This document shows positions 41,289 through 48,693 of a stretch of DNA of 64,000 nucleotides, one piece after another. A program made the position numbers and the translations under genes. Under the pieces are notes generated by a model. It was not told the DNA's origin, ran no database searches, and was given only the letters and a program-made list of their open reading frames with translations. Origin of the DNA: an uncultured Rhodospirillaceae bacterium (GTDB taxonomy: Bacteria > Pseudomonadota > Alphaproteobacteria > Rhodospirillales > Magnetospirillaceae); NCBI GenBank assembly GCA_937887565.1, contig CALABS010000036.1, positions 248,001 through 312,000 on the forward strand. Direction: 5' to 3'. Within the stretch, counting starts at the first letter, position 1. Every line of letters begins with the position of its first letter.

Positions 41289-41687
41289 CTATTTTGTCGC
41301 CGAAGTCAAGATATTTTTTCCTTCACGCTGGAAAAACCGGAATAGTTGCCACGGCGTGAGGATGCGCCCATCCGGAACACCCACCACCCGCTTGACGGCC
41401 TCGACGCAGGAATACGGCCGCCAGGGCGCCGGTTGGCGGGGGACGTCGCGGATGCGGGTCTCGACCACCGCCAGGCCGCCGGCCCGAAACCACGCGGCGG
41501 GATCGAACCCGGGCGAGGGCGGCAGCACGGCGATCTCGGTGCGATGGGACAGCGGATCGATGACGATCCAGCCGGCGGCATCCTCGACGGCCACCAGGCA
41601 GTGCCGGAAGCCCGGCCGGAGCAGGCGCAACCACCACAGCTGCGTCTGCCCCGAGAACGCCACCACGGCGCGGCGACCGGCGGTCAC
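41289..41687 (-). CDS. Phage protein, possible permuted NlpC/P60-like fold
   Basis: 132 residues from a GTG overlapping the previous stop (GTGA at 41684-41687). A His (FRHCLVAVEDAAGWIVIDP) in the first third and a Cys (YSCVEAVKRVVG) in the last third recall the order in circularly permuted NlpC/P60 (LRAT-like) papain folds. This is a weak resemblance; it may simply be a small phage head protein. Confidence 0.5.
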   Translation of the reverse strand: MTAGRRAVVAFSGQTQLWWLRLLRPGFRHCLVAVEDAAGWIVIDPLSHRTEIAVLPPSPGFDPAAWFRAGGLAVVETRIRDVPRQPAPWRPYSCVEAVKRVVGVPDGRILTPWQLFRFFQREGKNILTSATK

Positions 41688-42043
41688 TCGAGTATCTCCT
41701 TGGCGCGCAGGACCGTTTCCAGGCGGTCGAGCGCCTCGGCCCACAACGATGCCGAGCCCGGCTCGGCCCACGGATCGGGCGGAGTCAAGCGGCGGCCGAA
41801 ACGTCCGAGGACGGCCAGATGGCCCTGGCCGATCACCCCCCGGCGGTGGAGATCCAAGACGGCGCGATAGATGTCGTCGGGATCGCAGGGCCGATCCACG
41901 TCGGCGCGGCCGGCGCCGAAGCGCACGCCGTCCCGCCGGGCGATCTGGCATTGGCAGAACCACAACCATGCCTCCTCGGCCGACCAGAAGGGTTGCGTCG
42001 GCTGGTCGGTCAGCGGCCTCGCCACGTATTTTCCGCGTCGCAT
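41684..42043 (-). CDS. First gene of the phage operon, unknown function
   Basis: 119 residues from the ATG at 42043 (GTGGGA upstream); a GTG four codons earlier is possible. It has a Trp-rich N-terminal part (FWSAEEAWLWFCQCQIARRD) and a helical second half (DPDDIYRAVLDLHRRGVIG). Similar proteins appear at the start of BPP-1-like structural operons. The LexA box lies 21 bases upstream of its start. Confidence 0.6.
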   Translation of the reverse strand: MRRGKYVARPLTDQPTQPFWSAEEAWLWFCQCQIARRDGVRFGAGRADVDRPCDPDDIYRAVLDLHRRGVIGQGHLAVLGRFGRRLTPPDPWAEPGSASLWAEALDRLETVLRAKEILE

Positions 42044-42063
42044 TTTTGTTCCCACGCGCTATC

Positions 42064-42078
42064 GAACATTGTAGGAAC
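42064..42078. promoter_or_regulatory. Alphaproteobacterial LexA box
   Basis: GAAC-N7-GAAC (GTTC-N7-GTTC on the minus strand) exactly matches the known alphaproteobacterial SOS box. Its place just upstream of the first phage gene suggests that LexA represses the prophage operon and DNA damage induces it. Confidence 0.6.
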
Positions 42079-42104
42079 ATATAACCCGCGAGCGGGGTGT
42101 TGAG

Positions 42105-42123
42105 TCAAGAGTGCACGTCTTGA
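42105..42123. promoter_or_regulatory. Candidate repressor operator
   Basis: TCAAGA-N7-TCTTGA, with palindromic GTGCAC in the spacer, lies in the divergent region between the phage operon and the S24 repressor gene. It is a plausible binding site for that repressor. Confidence 0.4.
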
Positions 42124-42166
42124 TATTCCTAGTGCGCACGAAAGGGAATTGCGAGACCATCTTCCC

Positions 42167-42802
42167 ATGCTGAAGCATGCCGAGATCTGGGCCGCCATCG
42201 ACGCACTGGCCCGCGACAACGGGCTGACGGCCTCCGCGCTCGCCCGCAAGGCGGGACTCGACCCCACCACCTTCAACAAGAGCAAGCGCATCACCCGCGA
42301 GGGCAAGCCCCGCTGGCCGTCGACGGAAAGCGTGGCCAAGGTGCTCGAGGCGACCGGCGCGTCCTTGTCCGACCTGGTGGGGTACATCGAGGGCGGCGGG
42401 CAGGCCCCCAAGCCGTCGGTGCGGGTACCGCTGATCGGCTTCGCGCAGGCCGGCGACCGCGGCTTCTTCGACGACGCCGGCTATCCCATCGGCGGCGCCT
42501 GGGACGAGATCCCCTTCCCCGAGATCGGCGACCCCCACGCCTATGCGCTGGAGGTTTCCGGCGACTCCATGGAGCCCCTGTACCGCGACGGCGACCTCGT
42601 GGTGGTGTCGCCGGCGGCCAGCGTGCGGCGCGGCGACCGGGTGGTGGTCAAGACGATGGAGGGCGAGGTGCTGGTCAAGCAGCTGCTTCGTCAGACGGCC
42701 AAGCGGATCGAGCTGGCCTCGCTCAATCCCGCCCATTCCGGTCGCAGCCTCGCCACCGAGGAGGTCGCCTGGGTCGCCCGCATCCTGTGGGCCAGCCAAT
42801 AG
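42167..42802 (+). CDS. HTH/S24 LexA-like repressor
   Basis: 211 residues. An N-terminal helix-turn-helix (NGLTASALARKAGLDPTTFN, then KSKRITREGKPRWPSTES) is followed by an S24/LexA-like domain. That domain has the Ser of VSGDSMEPLYRDGDLVVVS and Lys of GDRVVVKTMEG, the Ser-Lys dyad. The cleavage site region is FAQAGDRG, where the usual Ala-Gly pair is present. It could be the prophage repressor, but such proteins are also chromosomal in many alphaproteobacteria. A TTG six codons upstream is an alternative start. Confidence 0.85.
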   Translation: MLKHAEIWAAIDALARDNGLTASALARKAGLDPTTFNKSKRITREGKPRWPSTESVAKVLEATGASLSDLVGYIEGGGQAPKPSVRVPLIGFAQAGDRGFFDDAGYPIGGAWDEIPFPEIGDPHAYALEVSGDSMEPLYRDGDLVVVSPAASVRRGDRVVVKTMEGEVLVKQLLRQTAKRIELASLNPAHSGRSLATEEVAWVARILWASQ

Positions 42803-42820
42803 CTTGACAACATTTTCACC

Positions 42821-42852
42821 GTATGTTCTTCTTCGCCCCAAGGAGAACATAC
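42821..42852 (+). promoter_or_regulatory. Hairpin that would hide the ribosome binding site
   Basis: The arms GTATGTTCTTCTT and AAGGAGAACATAC pair over 13 positions (one G-U) around a CGCCCC loop. The 3' arm contains the AAGGAG of the next gene, whose ATG lies two bases beyond it. The outer nine bases are also a perfect DNA palindrome, so it may instead be a protein operator. Confidence 0.55.
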
Positions 42853-42854
42853 CC

Positions 42855-43124
42855 ATGCCGCCGCGCCCGCATCCGTTCGGCCGGCTGGATGCGCTGGAGC
42901 GCCGCTACGACGGCCCCATTCCGCCCGCCGACCCCGCCCTCGCCGCCCTGCCCCCGGCGGGCGCCCGCGCGCGCCTGTTCGAGCGGCTGGCCGGCGACGA
43001 CCGTGCCGCCATCGCCGCCCGCCGCACCCGGCTGGCGGCGGCGGATGCCGCCGGCGACCGCCGGCTGGACGCGCTTGGCCGCTCGCTGGCGGTCAATCGC
43101 GCCCACGGCCTTGGGTGGCGTTGA
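42855..43124 (+). CDS. Small Ala/Arg-rich protein
   Basis: 89 residues beginning MPPRPHPFGRLDALERRYDG. It is very rich in Ala, Arg and Asp, probably helical, with no recognised motif. Its strong ribosome binding site lies in the hairpin described at 42821-42852. It follows the S24 repressor gene by 52 bases and ends back to back with fabI. Confidence 0.55.
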   Translation: MPPRPHPFGRLDALERRYDGPIPPADPALAALPPAGARARLFERLAGDDRAAIAARRTRLAAADAAGDRRLDALGRSLAVNRAHGLGWR

Positions 43125-43126
43125 CC

Positions 43127-43924
43127 TTATCCGACGATGTGATAGCCGCCGTCGATGAACAAGGTGGTGCCGGTGATCGCCTTGGCCTGGTCGCTGACCA
43201 GGAAGGCGGCCATGGCGCCGCAGTCGTCGATGGTCGCCAGCTGGTGGGTCGGCGCCTTGTCGGCGGCGAGCGCCATCAATTCGTCGAAGCGGTCGATGCC
43301 CGAGGCGGCGCGGGTCTTCAGGGGGCCGGGCGACAACGCCACCACGCGGATGCCCTTGGGACCCAGTTCATGGGCCATGTATTTGGTGGCGCTTTCCAGC
43401 GCCGCCTTGACCGGCCCCATGACGTTGTAGTGCTCGACCACCTTGCGGCCGCCGTAGAACGACACCGTCATCATGCAGCCGCCGTCGGTCATCAGCGGCT
43501 CGGCCAGGCGCGCCATGCGGATGAAGGAATGGCACGAGACGTCCATGGCCAGGGCGAAGCCGTCGCGCGAGCAGTCGGTGACGCGGCCGTGCAGATCCTC
43601 GCGGTTGGCGAAGGCGATGGAGTGAATCACGAAATCCAGCTTGCCCCACTGCCGGGCGATTTTGTCGAACACCGCCTCCAGCTCGCCCTCGGCGCGCACG
43701 TCGCAGGGCAGGACGATGGGGGCCTCCAGGCCATCGGCCAGCGGGCGGACCCATTTCTCGGCCTTCTCGTTCAGATAGGTGACGGCCAACTCGGCGCCAT
43801 AGGCGCGGCAGTGGCGGGCGCAGCCATAGGCGATGCTCTGGTCGTTGGCGATGCCGACCACGAGGCCCTTTTTGCCGGCGAGATTCATGGTGCCGACCGG
43901 GGTGACGCTGCTGCTGTCCGACAT
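43127..43924 (-). CDS. fabI: Enoyl-[acyl-carrier-protein] reductase (NADH)
   Basis: 265 residues of the FabI type. It has the cofactor loop GLVVGIANDQSIAYG, DVRAEGELEAVF, VIHSIAFANRED, and the catalytic Tyr-X6-Lys in YNVMGPVKAA. The C-terminus GTTLFIDGGYHIVG is typical. It reduces trans-2-enoyl-ACP in the last step of fatty acid elongation. A good promoter lies 34 bases upstream. Confidence 0.95.
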   Translation of the reverse strand: MSDSSSVTPVGTMNLAGKKGLVVGIANDQSIAYGCARHCRAYGAELAVTYLNEKAEKWVRPLADGLEAPIVLPCDVRAEGELEAVFDKIARQWGKLDFVIHSIAFANREDLHGRVTDCSRDGFALAMDVSCHSFIRMARLAEPLMTDGGCMMTVSFYGGRKVVEHYNVMGPVKAALESATKYMAHELGPKGIRVVALSPGPLKTRAASGIDRFDELMALAADKAPTHQLATIDDCGAMAAFLVSDQAKAITGTTLFIDGGYHIVG

Positions 43925-43957
43925 GGGGGAGATCCCTTCGAGGTAATGTTGCGATGC

Positions 43958-43986
43958 AGCATAGCGCGGCGGCGGAAGGCGCTCAA
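43958..43986 (-). promoter_or_regulatory. Promoter of fabI
   Basis: TTGAGC and TATGCT are separated by 17 bases on the minus strand, 34 bases before the start codon. Confidence 0.55.
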
Positions 43987-44055
43987 CACCGCTGAACCGA
44001 TTTCCCCGAACGGTCAAGAATCAAACCACATATTGTTTTTGTTGTTTCCGGAGAC

Positions 44056-44084
44056 TTGACGCCGCCCACCCCTGATGTCAATGT
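44056..44084 (+). promoter_or_regulatory. Candidate promoter of the metZ leader
   Basis: TTGACG followed after 17 bases by CAATGT. Transcription would begin just at the start of the SAM-II element. Confidence 0.4.
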
Positions 44085-44090
44085 GATTGA

Positions 44091-44145
44091 ACCGTGGTGA
44101 TTTGACCGACCGGCTTGCGGCCACGTAAAACAACCGCTAAAGAGG
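44091..44145 (+). ncRNA. SAM-II riboswitch
   Basis: The leader contains GTGGTGATTTGACCG, CGGCTTGCGGCCACGT, AAAACAACCGCTAAAGAGG. These match the SAM-II consensus known upstream of methionine genes in alphaproteobacteria, in order and spacing, including the pseudoknot-forming CGCTAAA segment. S-adenosylmethionine binding lowers expression of the downstream gene. The gene is metZ, which fits. Confidence 0.9.
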
Positions 44146-44170
44146 TTTCGCGCTTGGACACCCGCTCCGG

Positions 44171-44198
44171 CCCCGACCCTCGCCCGGTCGGGGTTTTT
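44171..44198 (+). terminator. Intrinsic terminator between riboswitch and metZ
   Basis: CCCCGACC/GGTCGGGG stem with a 7-base loop and five T, ending 18 bases before the metZ ATG. It could be the expression platform of the riboswitch; the metZ ribosome binding site follows it. Confidence 0.7.
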
Positions 44199-44215
44199 CT
44201 TGCCCGGAGGAATCC

Positions 44216-45415
44216 ATGCCCGACATCCCGCTTCGCCCCCGCACCCGCCTGGTCCGCGCCGGCCTTGCCCGCAGCGGCTTTTCCGAGACCAGCGAAGCCC
44301 TGTTCATGACCTCGGGCTATGTCTACGACTCGGCCCGGGAGGCCGAGGAAAGCTTCGACGGCACCCGCGACCGCATGGTCTATTCGCGGTTCAAGAACCC
44401 CACCGTGGCCATGTTCGAGGAGCGGCTGGCGGCCGTCGAGGGCGCCCCCGCCGGGCTCCCGGTCGCCTGCCGCGCCACCGCCAGCGGCATGGCGGCGGTG
44501 CACGCGGCGCTGCTGTGCCAGGTGCGGGCCGGCGACCGCGTGGTGGCGTCGCGCGCCCTGTTCGGCTCGTGCCAGTGGATCCTGGCCGATCTGCTGCCCC
44601 GCTACGGCGTCGAGACGGTCTTCGTCGACGGCACCGATCTCGACCAGTGGGCCTTGGCGCTGTCGCGGCCGACGGCGGCGGTGTTCCTGGAGACGCCCTC
44701 CAACCCGACCCTGGAAATCATCGACCTGGCGGCGGTGTGCGAGCTGGCCCACCGGGCCGGGGCGCGGGTGGTGGTGGACAACGTCTTCGCCACGCCGCTT
44801 CTGCAGAGCCCGCTGGCCCTGGGGGCCGACGTGGTGGTCTATTCGGCCACCAAGCACATCGACGGCCAGGGGCGCTGTCTGGGCGGCGCCGTACTCGGTT
44901 CGCCGGAATTCTGCGCCGATGTCCTGGGCCCCTTTCTGCGCCATACCGGCCCGGCGCTGTCGCCCTTCAACGCCTGGCTGCTGCTCAAGGGCCTGGAGAC
45001 GCTGGACCTGCGCGTGCGCCAGCAATGCGAGTCGGCGCTGGCGGTGGCGCGCTTCCTGGAGGGGCGGGCCGAAGTCGCCCAGGTTCTTTACCCCGGTCTG
45101 GAGAGCCACCCGCAGCACGATCTCGCCACGCGCCAGATGGCCGGATTCGGCACCATGGTGGCGTTCGCCATGGTCGGCGGCAAGCCGGCCGCCTTCGCCG
45201 TCCAGGACGGCCTGTCGGTGATCGACATCTCCAACAACCTTGGCGACGCCAAGTCCCTGATCACCCATCCCTGGACCACAACCCACCAGCGGGTGCCCGC
45301 CGCCGACAAGCAGGCCATGGGCATCGGCGTGGGGTTGCTGCGCCTTTCGGTGGGACTCGAGGATCCGCTCGACCTGATCGAGGATCTCGAACGGTCCCTG
45401 GCCGCCTCCCCCTAA
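44216..45415 (+). CDS. metZ: O-succinylhomoserine sulfhydrylase
   Basis: 399 residues; GGAGG precedes the ATG. It is a PLP enzyme of the Cys/Met metabolism family. YSRFKNPTVAMFEERLAAVEG lies at the N-terminus, ASGMAAVHAA follows, then DNVFATPLLQSPL and the PLP lysine in YSATKHIDGQGRCLGG. Fusion of O-succinylhomoserine with sulfide gives homocysteine. The start motif TRLVRAGLARSGFSETSEAL is typical of MetZ. Control by the SAM-II riboswitch supports the assignment. Confidence 0.93.
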   Translation: MPDIPLRPRTRLVRAGLARSGFSETSEALFMTSGYVYDSAREAEESFDGTRDRMVYSRFKNPTVAMFEERLAAVEGAPAGLPVACRATASGMAAVHAALLCQVRAGDRVVASRALFGSCQWILADLLPRYGVETVFVDGTDLDQWALALSRPTAAVFLETPSNPTLEIIDLAAVCELAHRAGARVVVDNVFATPLLQSPLALGADVVVYSATKHIDGQGRCLGGAVLGSPEFCADVLGPFLRHTGPALSPFNAWLLLKGLETLDLRVRQQCESALAVARFLEGRAEVAQVLYPGLESHPQHDLATRQMAGFGTMVAFAMVGGKPAAFAVQDGLSVIDISNNLGDAKSLITHPWTTTHQRVPAADKQAMGIGVGLLRLSVGLEDPLDLIEDLERSLAASP

Positions 45416-45530
45416 GCCGAGGCGGGGAAACGATAAGGGAGGCGGGCGACCTTTCGCACTGGAGGTTGGCGCCCGCCGGCCCGACATGAGTGCCCGTTGG
45501 TTGGAAGACCGTCACAAGCGGAGACCGCCG

Positions 45531-46400
45531 ATGCGCAAGCTCGTACCCGTCATCCTGGCGCCGCTGGCCGTGGCCGCGTGCGCCGGTCCCACCCCGCCCC
45601 GCGAGACCGTCGCCTCCACCGGGGGCTCCCCCTTCACCGAGGCCCTGGCCCAGGAATACCGCCAGTACGCCCGCTCGGAATACCTGCAACTCGACTGGCC
45701 CGACCAGGCCCTGTTCCGCGACAAGGCCGCCGCCGCCGCCCGGGGCTTCCCTCCGGCCCCCGAGGACCCCGCCCAGCGCGGCGTCGGCACCGGCGTCCAG
45801 CTTCACCCCGAGGTGGATTACGGCAACACCCAGCGTGCCGAGGCCATCCAGGAACGCCAGCGCCTCTTGACCGCCCTGGCCGGCGACGCGCCCGGCCGCA
45901 ACCCCCAGGCCGCCGCCCGCGCCCAGGTCGCCTACGACTGCTGGGTCGAGCAATTGGAGGAAGGCTGGCAGAAGGACGACATCGAACGCTGCCGCGGCGC
46001 CTACCGCACCGCCATGGGGCAGTTGGAGGCGCGCCCGGTGGCCCAGTTGCCGCCCCAGGTGCCGGCCGAGATGGAGCGGTTCCAGGTCTATTTCCCGTTC
46101 GATTCCGCCCAGCTGTCGCCGTCGGGACAGCGGGTCATCGCCGCCGCCGCCGCCGACATCCGCCGCGAGAACGCCAGCCAGGTCGAGGTCATCGGCCATG
46201 CCGACCGGGCCGGCGACGACGACTACAACCGCCGCCTGTCGGCCCAACGGGCCCAGGCCGTGAAGCAGGTGCTGGTCGCCCAGGGCATCCCCGCCGACCG
46301 CATCGAGACCCAGGCCCGGGGCGAACGCGACCCGGTGGTGCCCACCCCCGACGACGTGCGCCAGCCGCAGAACCGGCGTGCGGTGATCGATTTCGACTGA
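45531..46400 (+). CDS. OmpA-family lipoprotein
   Basis: 289 residues. A lipoprotein signal (LAPLAVAACAG, with the lipobox Cys at about 17) is followed by an unassigned domain and a C-terminal OmpA/Pal-like peptidoglycan-binding domain. That domain includes VYFPFDSAQLSPSGQRVI, VIGHADRAGDDDYNRRLSAQ and a final RRAVIDFD. It would anchor the outer membrane to peptidoglycan. Neither Pal length nor its N-terminal part matches, so it is probably a separate paralogue. Confidence 0.8.
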   Translation: MRKLVPVILAPLAVAACAGPTPPRETVASTGGSPFTEALAQEYRQYARSEYLQLDWPDQALFRDKAAAAARGFPPAPEDPAQRGVGTGVQLHPEVDYGNTQRAEAIQERQRLLTALAGDAPGRNPQAAARAQVAYDCWVEQLEEGWQKDDIERCRGAYRTAMGQLEARPVAQLPPQVPAEMERFQVYFPFDSAQLSPSGQRVIAAAAADIRRENASQVEVIGHADRAGDDDYNRRLSAQRAQAVKQVLVAQGIPADRIETQARGERDPVVPTPDDVRQPQNRRAVIDFD

Positions 46401-46533
46401 CCCCCACCGGCGGGCGGGCCGCGTCCCGCCCCGCCGCGCGAAGGGATAGCCGCCCCCGGGCAGGAGTGGACATCACCGCCAAGCGGTCTAGAATGACCGT
46501 TCAGCGACGCGCACTCGTGTTCAGGATGGCACT

Positions 46534-46926
46534 ATGTACACCGAGACCACCCGCGGCATCACCGTGACGGTCAAGCCGTTCTATCTCGACGACCAATCGT
46601 CGCCGGCCGACAACCACTATGTCTGGGCCTACCGGGTCCGCATCGAGAACCACAGCGGCCAGACGGTCCAGCTCAAGCGCCGCCATTGGCGCATCACCGA
46701 CGCGCTGGGGCGCATGCAGGAGGTTCAGGGCGCCGGCGTGGTGGGCGAACAGCCGGTCCTGCATCCGGGCGAATCCTTCGAGTACACCAGCGGCACGCCG
46801 CTGCCGACATCGTCGGGCATCATGGCCGGCGAGTACCAGATGGAGGATGAGCACGGCGGCTGCTTCGACGTGACCATCCCCGCCTTTTCCCTCGACAGCC
46901 CCCATGAACCGGTGCGACTGAACTAG
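46534..46926 (+). CDS. apaG: ApaG protein
   Basis: 130 residues with ITVTVKPFYLDDQSSP, VWAYRVRIENHSGQTVQL, HWRITDALGRMQEVQG, VVGEQPVLHPGESFEYTSG and a final FDVTIPAFSLDSP. These are the conserved strands of the small beta-sandwich protein ApaG, whose biochemical role is not settled. It lies close to metZ, as in other alphaproteobacteria. Confidence 0.95.
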   Translation: MYTETTRGITVTVKPFYLDDQSSPADNHYVWAYRVRIENHSGQTVQLKRRHWRITDALGRMQEVQGAGVVGEQPVLHPGESFEYTSGTPLPTSSGIMAGEYQMEDEHGGCFDVTIPAFSLDSPHEPVRLN

Positions 46927-47001
46927 TCTTGCATCGGGGCGACCGCGACGCCACATCCCGGAGGCGATACCTCCAACGGGAAAAGCGAAGGACAAGCCGC
47001 C

Positions 47002-47640
47002 GTGAACACCGACGACCTTACCCTCCCCATCAGCCTGCGCCCGCCGGCCCGCCCCTCGCGCGCCGAGGCCGAGGAGGCCGTGCGCACCCTGATCCGCTGG
47101 GCCGGCGACGACCCCGACCGCGAGGGACTGGTCGGCACGCCCGATCGGGTGGTGCGCGCCTACGAGGAATTCTTCGCCGGCTACGACCAGGACCCGGTGG
47201 AAATCCTCCAGCGCACCTTCGAGGAGACCGACGGCTACGACGAGATGGTGGTGCTGCGCGACATCCGCCTGGAGTCCAACTGCGAGCATCACATGGTCCC
47301 CATCATCGGCAAGGCCCACGTGGCCTATCTGCCCGATCGCCGGGTGGTGGGCATCTCGAAGCTGGCCCGCGTGGTCGAGATCTTCGCCCGCCGGCTGCAG
47401 ATCCAGGAAAAGCTGACCTCGCAGGTCGCCAACACCATCAACGAGGTATTGCAGCCGAAGGGCGTGGCGGTGGTCATCGAGGCCGCCCACCAGTGCATGA
47501 CGACGCGCGGCATCCACAAGCCCGGCGTCACCATGGTCACCAGCCGCATGCTGGGTGCCTTCCGCGACAACCCGGCCACGCGGCGCGAGTTCATGGCCCT
47601 GATCCAGGGCCAGCACGGCGCCGGCCTGTCCAACGTCTGA
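47002..47640 (+). CDS. folE: GTP cyclohydrolase I
   Basis: 212 residues. The zinc ligands are in ESNCEHHMVPIIGKAHVAYL and AAHQCMTTRG, with the VVGISKLARVVEIFARRLQ and GVTMVTSRMLGAF motifs. It opens GTP to dihydroneopterin triphosphate for folate synthesis. The start is a GTG with AAAGCGAAGGA upstream. Confidence 0.95.
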   Translation: MNTDDLTLPISLRPPARPSRAEAEEAVRTLIRWAGDDPDREGLVGTPDRVVRAYEEFFAGYDQDPVEILQRTFEETDGYDEMVVLRDIRLESNCEHHMVPIIGKAHVAYLPDRRVVGISKLARVVEIFARRLQIQEKLTSQVANTINEVLQPKGVAVVIEAAHQCMTTRGIHKPGVTMVTSRMLGAFRDNPATRREFMALIQGQHGAGLSNV

Positions 47641-47683
47641 CAGGCCGCGGAACAACCCGATACCCACGTCATTGGGCTCGATT

Positions 47684-47796
47684 CGTCATGGCCGGGCTCG
47701 ACCCGGCCATCCACGCGGTGCCGCCCCCCCGGAAAGCGTTGAATTTCGCGGACGCTGGATGCGCGGGTCAAGCCCGCACACGACGGGAAAGGGCGG
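47684..47796. repeat. Intergenic inverted-repeat element
   Basis: Inner palindromes GGCCGGGCTCGACCCGGCC and GCGGGTCAAGCCCGC are flanked by CGTCATGG and CGACGGG, similar to the element at 35.9 kb. It fills the space between folE and the radical SAM gene. Confidence 0.55.
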
Positions 47797-47829
47797 GTGG
47801 AGGCCAAATCAGCATTTTTCCGCCGCCCG

Positions 47830-48618
47830 CTAATCCTCCGGGATCAACCCCAATTCAAGCACCGCCACCCGCGCCTGGGCGATCTCGTCCGGGGTCGGCG
47901 GGCGGCGCAGCAGCGGATGGCGGTCGGCGCGGTGGGCGGGGCGGTAGCCGGCGACCAGCCGCACCCGCGTCCCCGCCGGCAGGAAGGCAAGCGCCTCGCG
48001 GGTCCCCGCCAGCCCGCCGGGCAAGATCAGGTGGCGGACCAGGAGCCGCCCACCCACCTGCCGCGCCATCTCCAGCACCGCCGCCCGGTTGACGGCGGGG
48101 TAGTCGGCGACCCCCAGACATACCCGCCCCTTGACGGGGTCGGCCAGCTTGACTTCGGCCACATAGGCCGCGACCCGCCCCTCCAGCAACGCGATGGTCG
48201 ACGCCAGTTCGTAGCCATGGGTCCGCCACGTCACCGGCAGGCGCGAACCGTGCGCGGCGGAGATGTCGAGCGCCTCCAGCACCTGCGTCGCCACGTGGCC
48301 GGGATTGACCAGCACCAGCTCCCGGCGGCCTCCGCCCGCAAGCTCCGCCATCAGGTCCGCCAGCCGCCCGGCCGGCATCTCCTCGCCCTCGGCGTTCCAG
48401 GCGGCGCCCGGCGTCGGACAATGCAGGCAGCGCAAGGCGCAACCCGCGAAGACGATCGCCCCGGCCATGCCGGCGGGTCCGGCGGCCGCCACCCGGGCAT
48501 GGCGGCCGATGCCGCAGGCGGCCTTGCCTGGCGTCGCGGCGCGGTCGGCCTTGCACCGGCGCGGGCACAGGACGCAGGCGGGCGACAGCAGCGCGGACGG
48601 CGAATGGGCGAGGACCAT
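47830..48618 (-). CDS. Radical SAM protein related to PflA-type activating enzymes
   Basis: 262 residues. The cluster-binding CxxxCxxC is at Cys60, Cys64 and Cys67 (FAGCALRCLHCPTPG), preceded by another Cys-rich region (ACVLCPRRC, AACGIG) that may bind an auxiliary metal centre. VNPGHVATQVLEAL and LADPVKGRVCLGVADYPAVN resemble the barrel of anaerobic glycyl-radical activating enzyme-like proteins. No glycyl radical enzyme is nearby. The ATG was chosen because it begins just before the Cys motif; earlier starts are open. Confidence 0.75.
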   Translation of the reverse strand: MVLAHSPSALLSPACVLCPRRCKADRAATPGKAACGIGRHARVAAAGPAGMAGAIVFAGCALRCLHCPTPGAAWNAEGEEMPAGRLADLMAELAGGGRRELVLVNPGHVATQVLEALDISAAHGSRLPVTWRTHGYELASTIALLEGRVAAYVAEVKLADPVKGRVCLGVADYPAVNRAAVLEMARQVGGRLLVRHLILPGGLAGTREALAFLPAGTRVRLVAGYRPAHRADRHPLLRRPPTPDEIAQARVAVLELGLIPED

Positions 48619-48693
48619 GCCCTTCTTGTACCATGAATCGCTGGACTCTCCCGCCCGGCCGCGCCAATGATCGGCCCGAGAAGGGGGAGCCCA

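Larger units (their letters stand above)
13546..42078. mobile_element. Podovirus-like prophage without recognisable integrase
   Basis: From right to left on the minus strand: small entry genes, portal, a Bbp19-like protein, scaffold, capsid, tail tubular proteins A and B, fibre-type proteins, TerS, TerL, SleB-type hydrolase and holin. The order is broadly that of T7 or Bordetella BPP-1-type podoviruses. I found no integrase, excisionase, replication gene, DNA polymerase or internal virion (ejection) proteins. Several cargo loci on the plus strand interrupt the operon. Exact ends are uncertain: the left end is taken at the effector remnant, the right at the LexA box. Confidence 0.8.

Noticed and set aside
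13546..42078. Diversity-generating retroelement, as in Bordetella phage BPP-1
   Set aside because: Gene order is BPP-1-like, but no reverse transcriptase and no template/variable repeat pair was seen. The 970 bp duplication has no adenine-specific differences.
42167..42802. Calling the S24 repressor a certain phage gene
   Set aside because: Closely similar proteins are chromosomal in many alphaproteobacteria; only its position suggests phage control, so it is left as likely but unproven.
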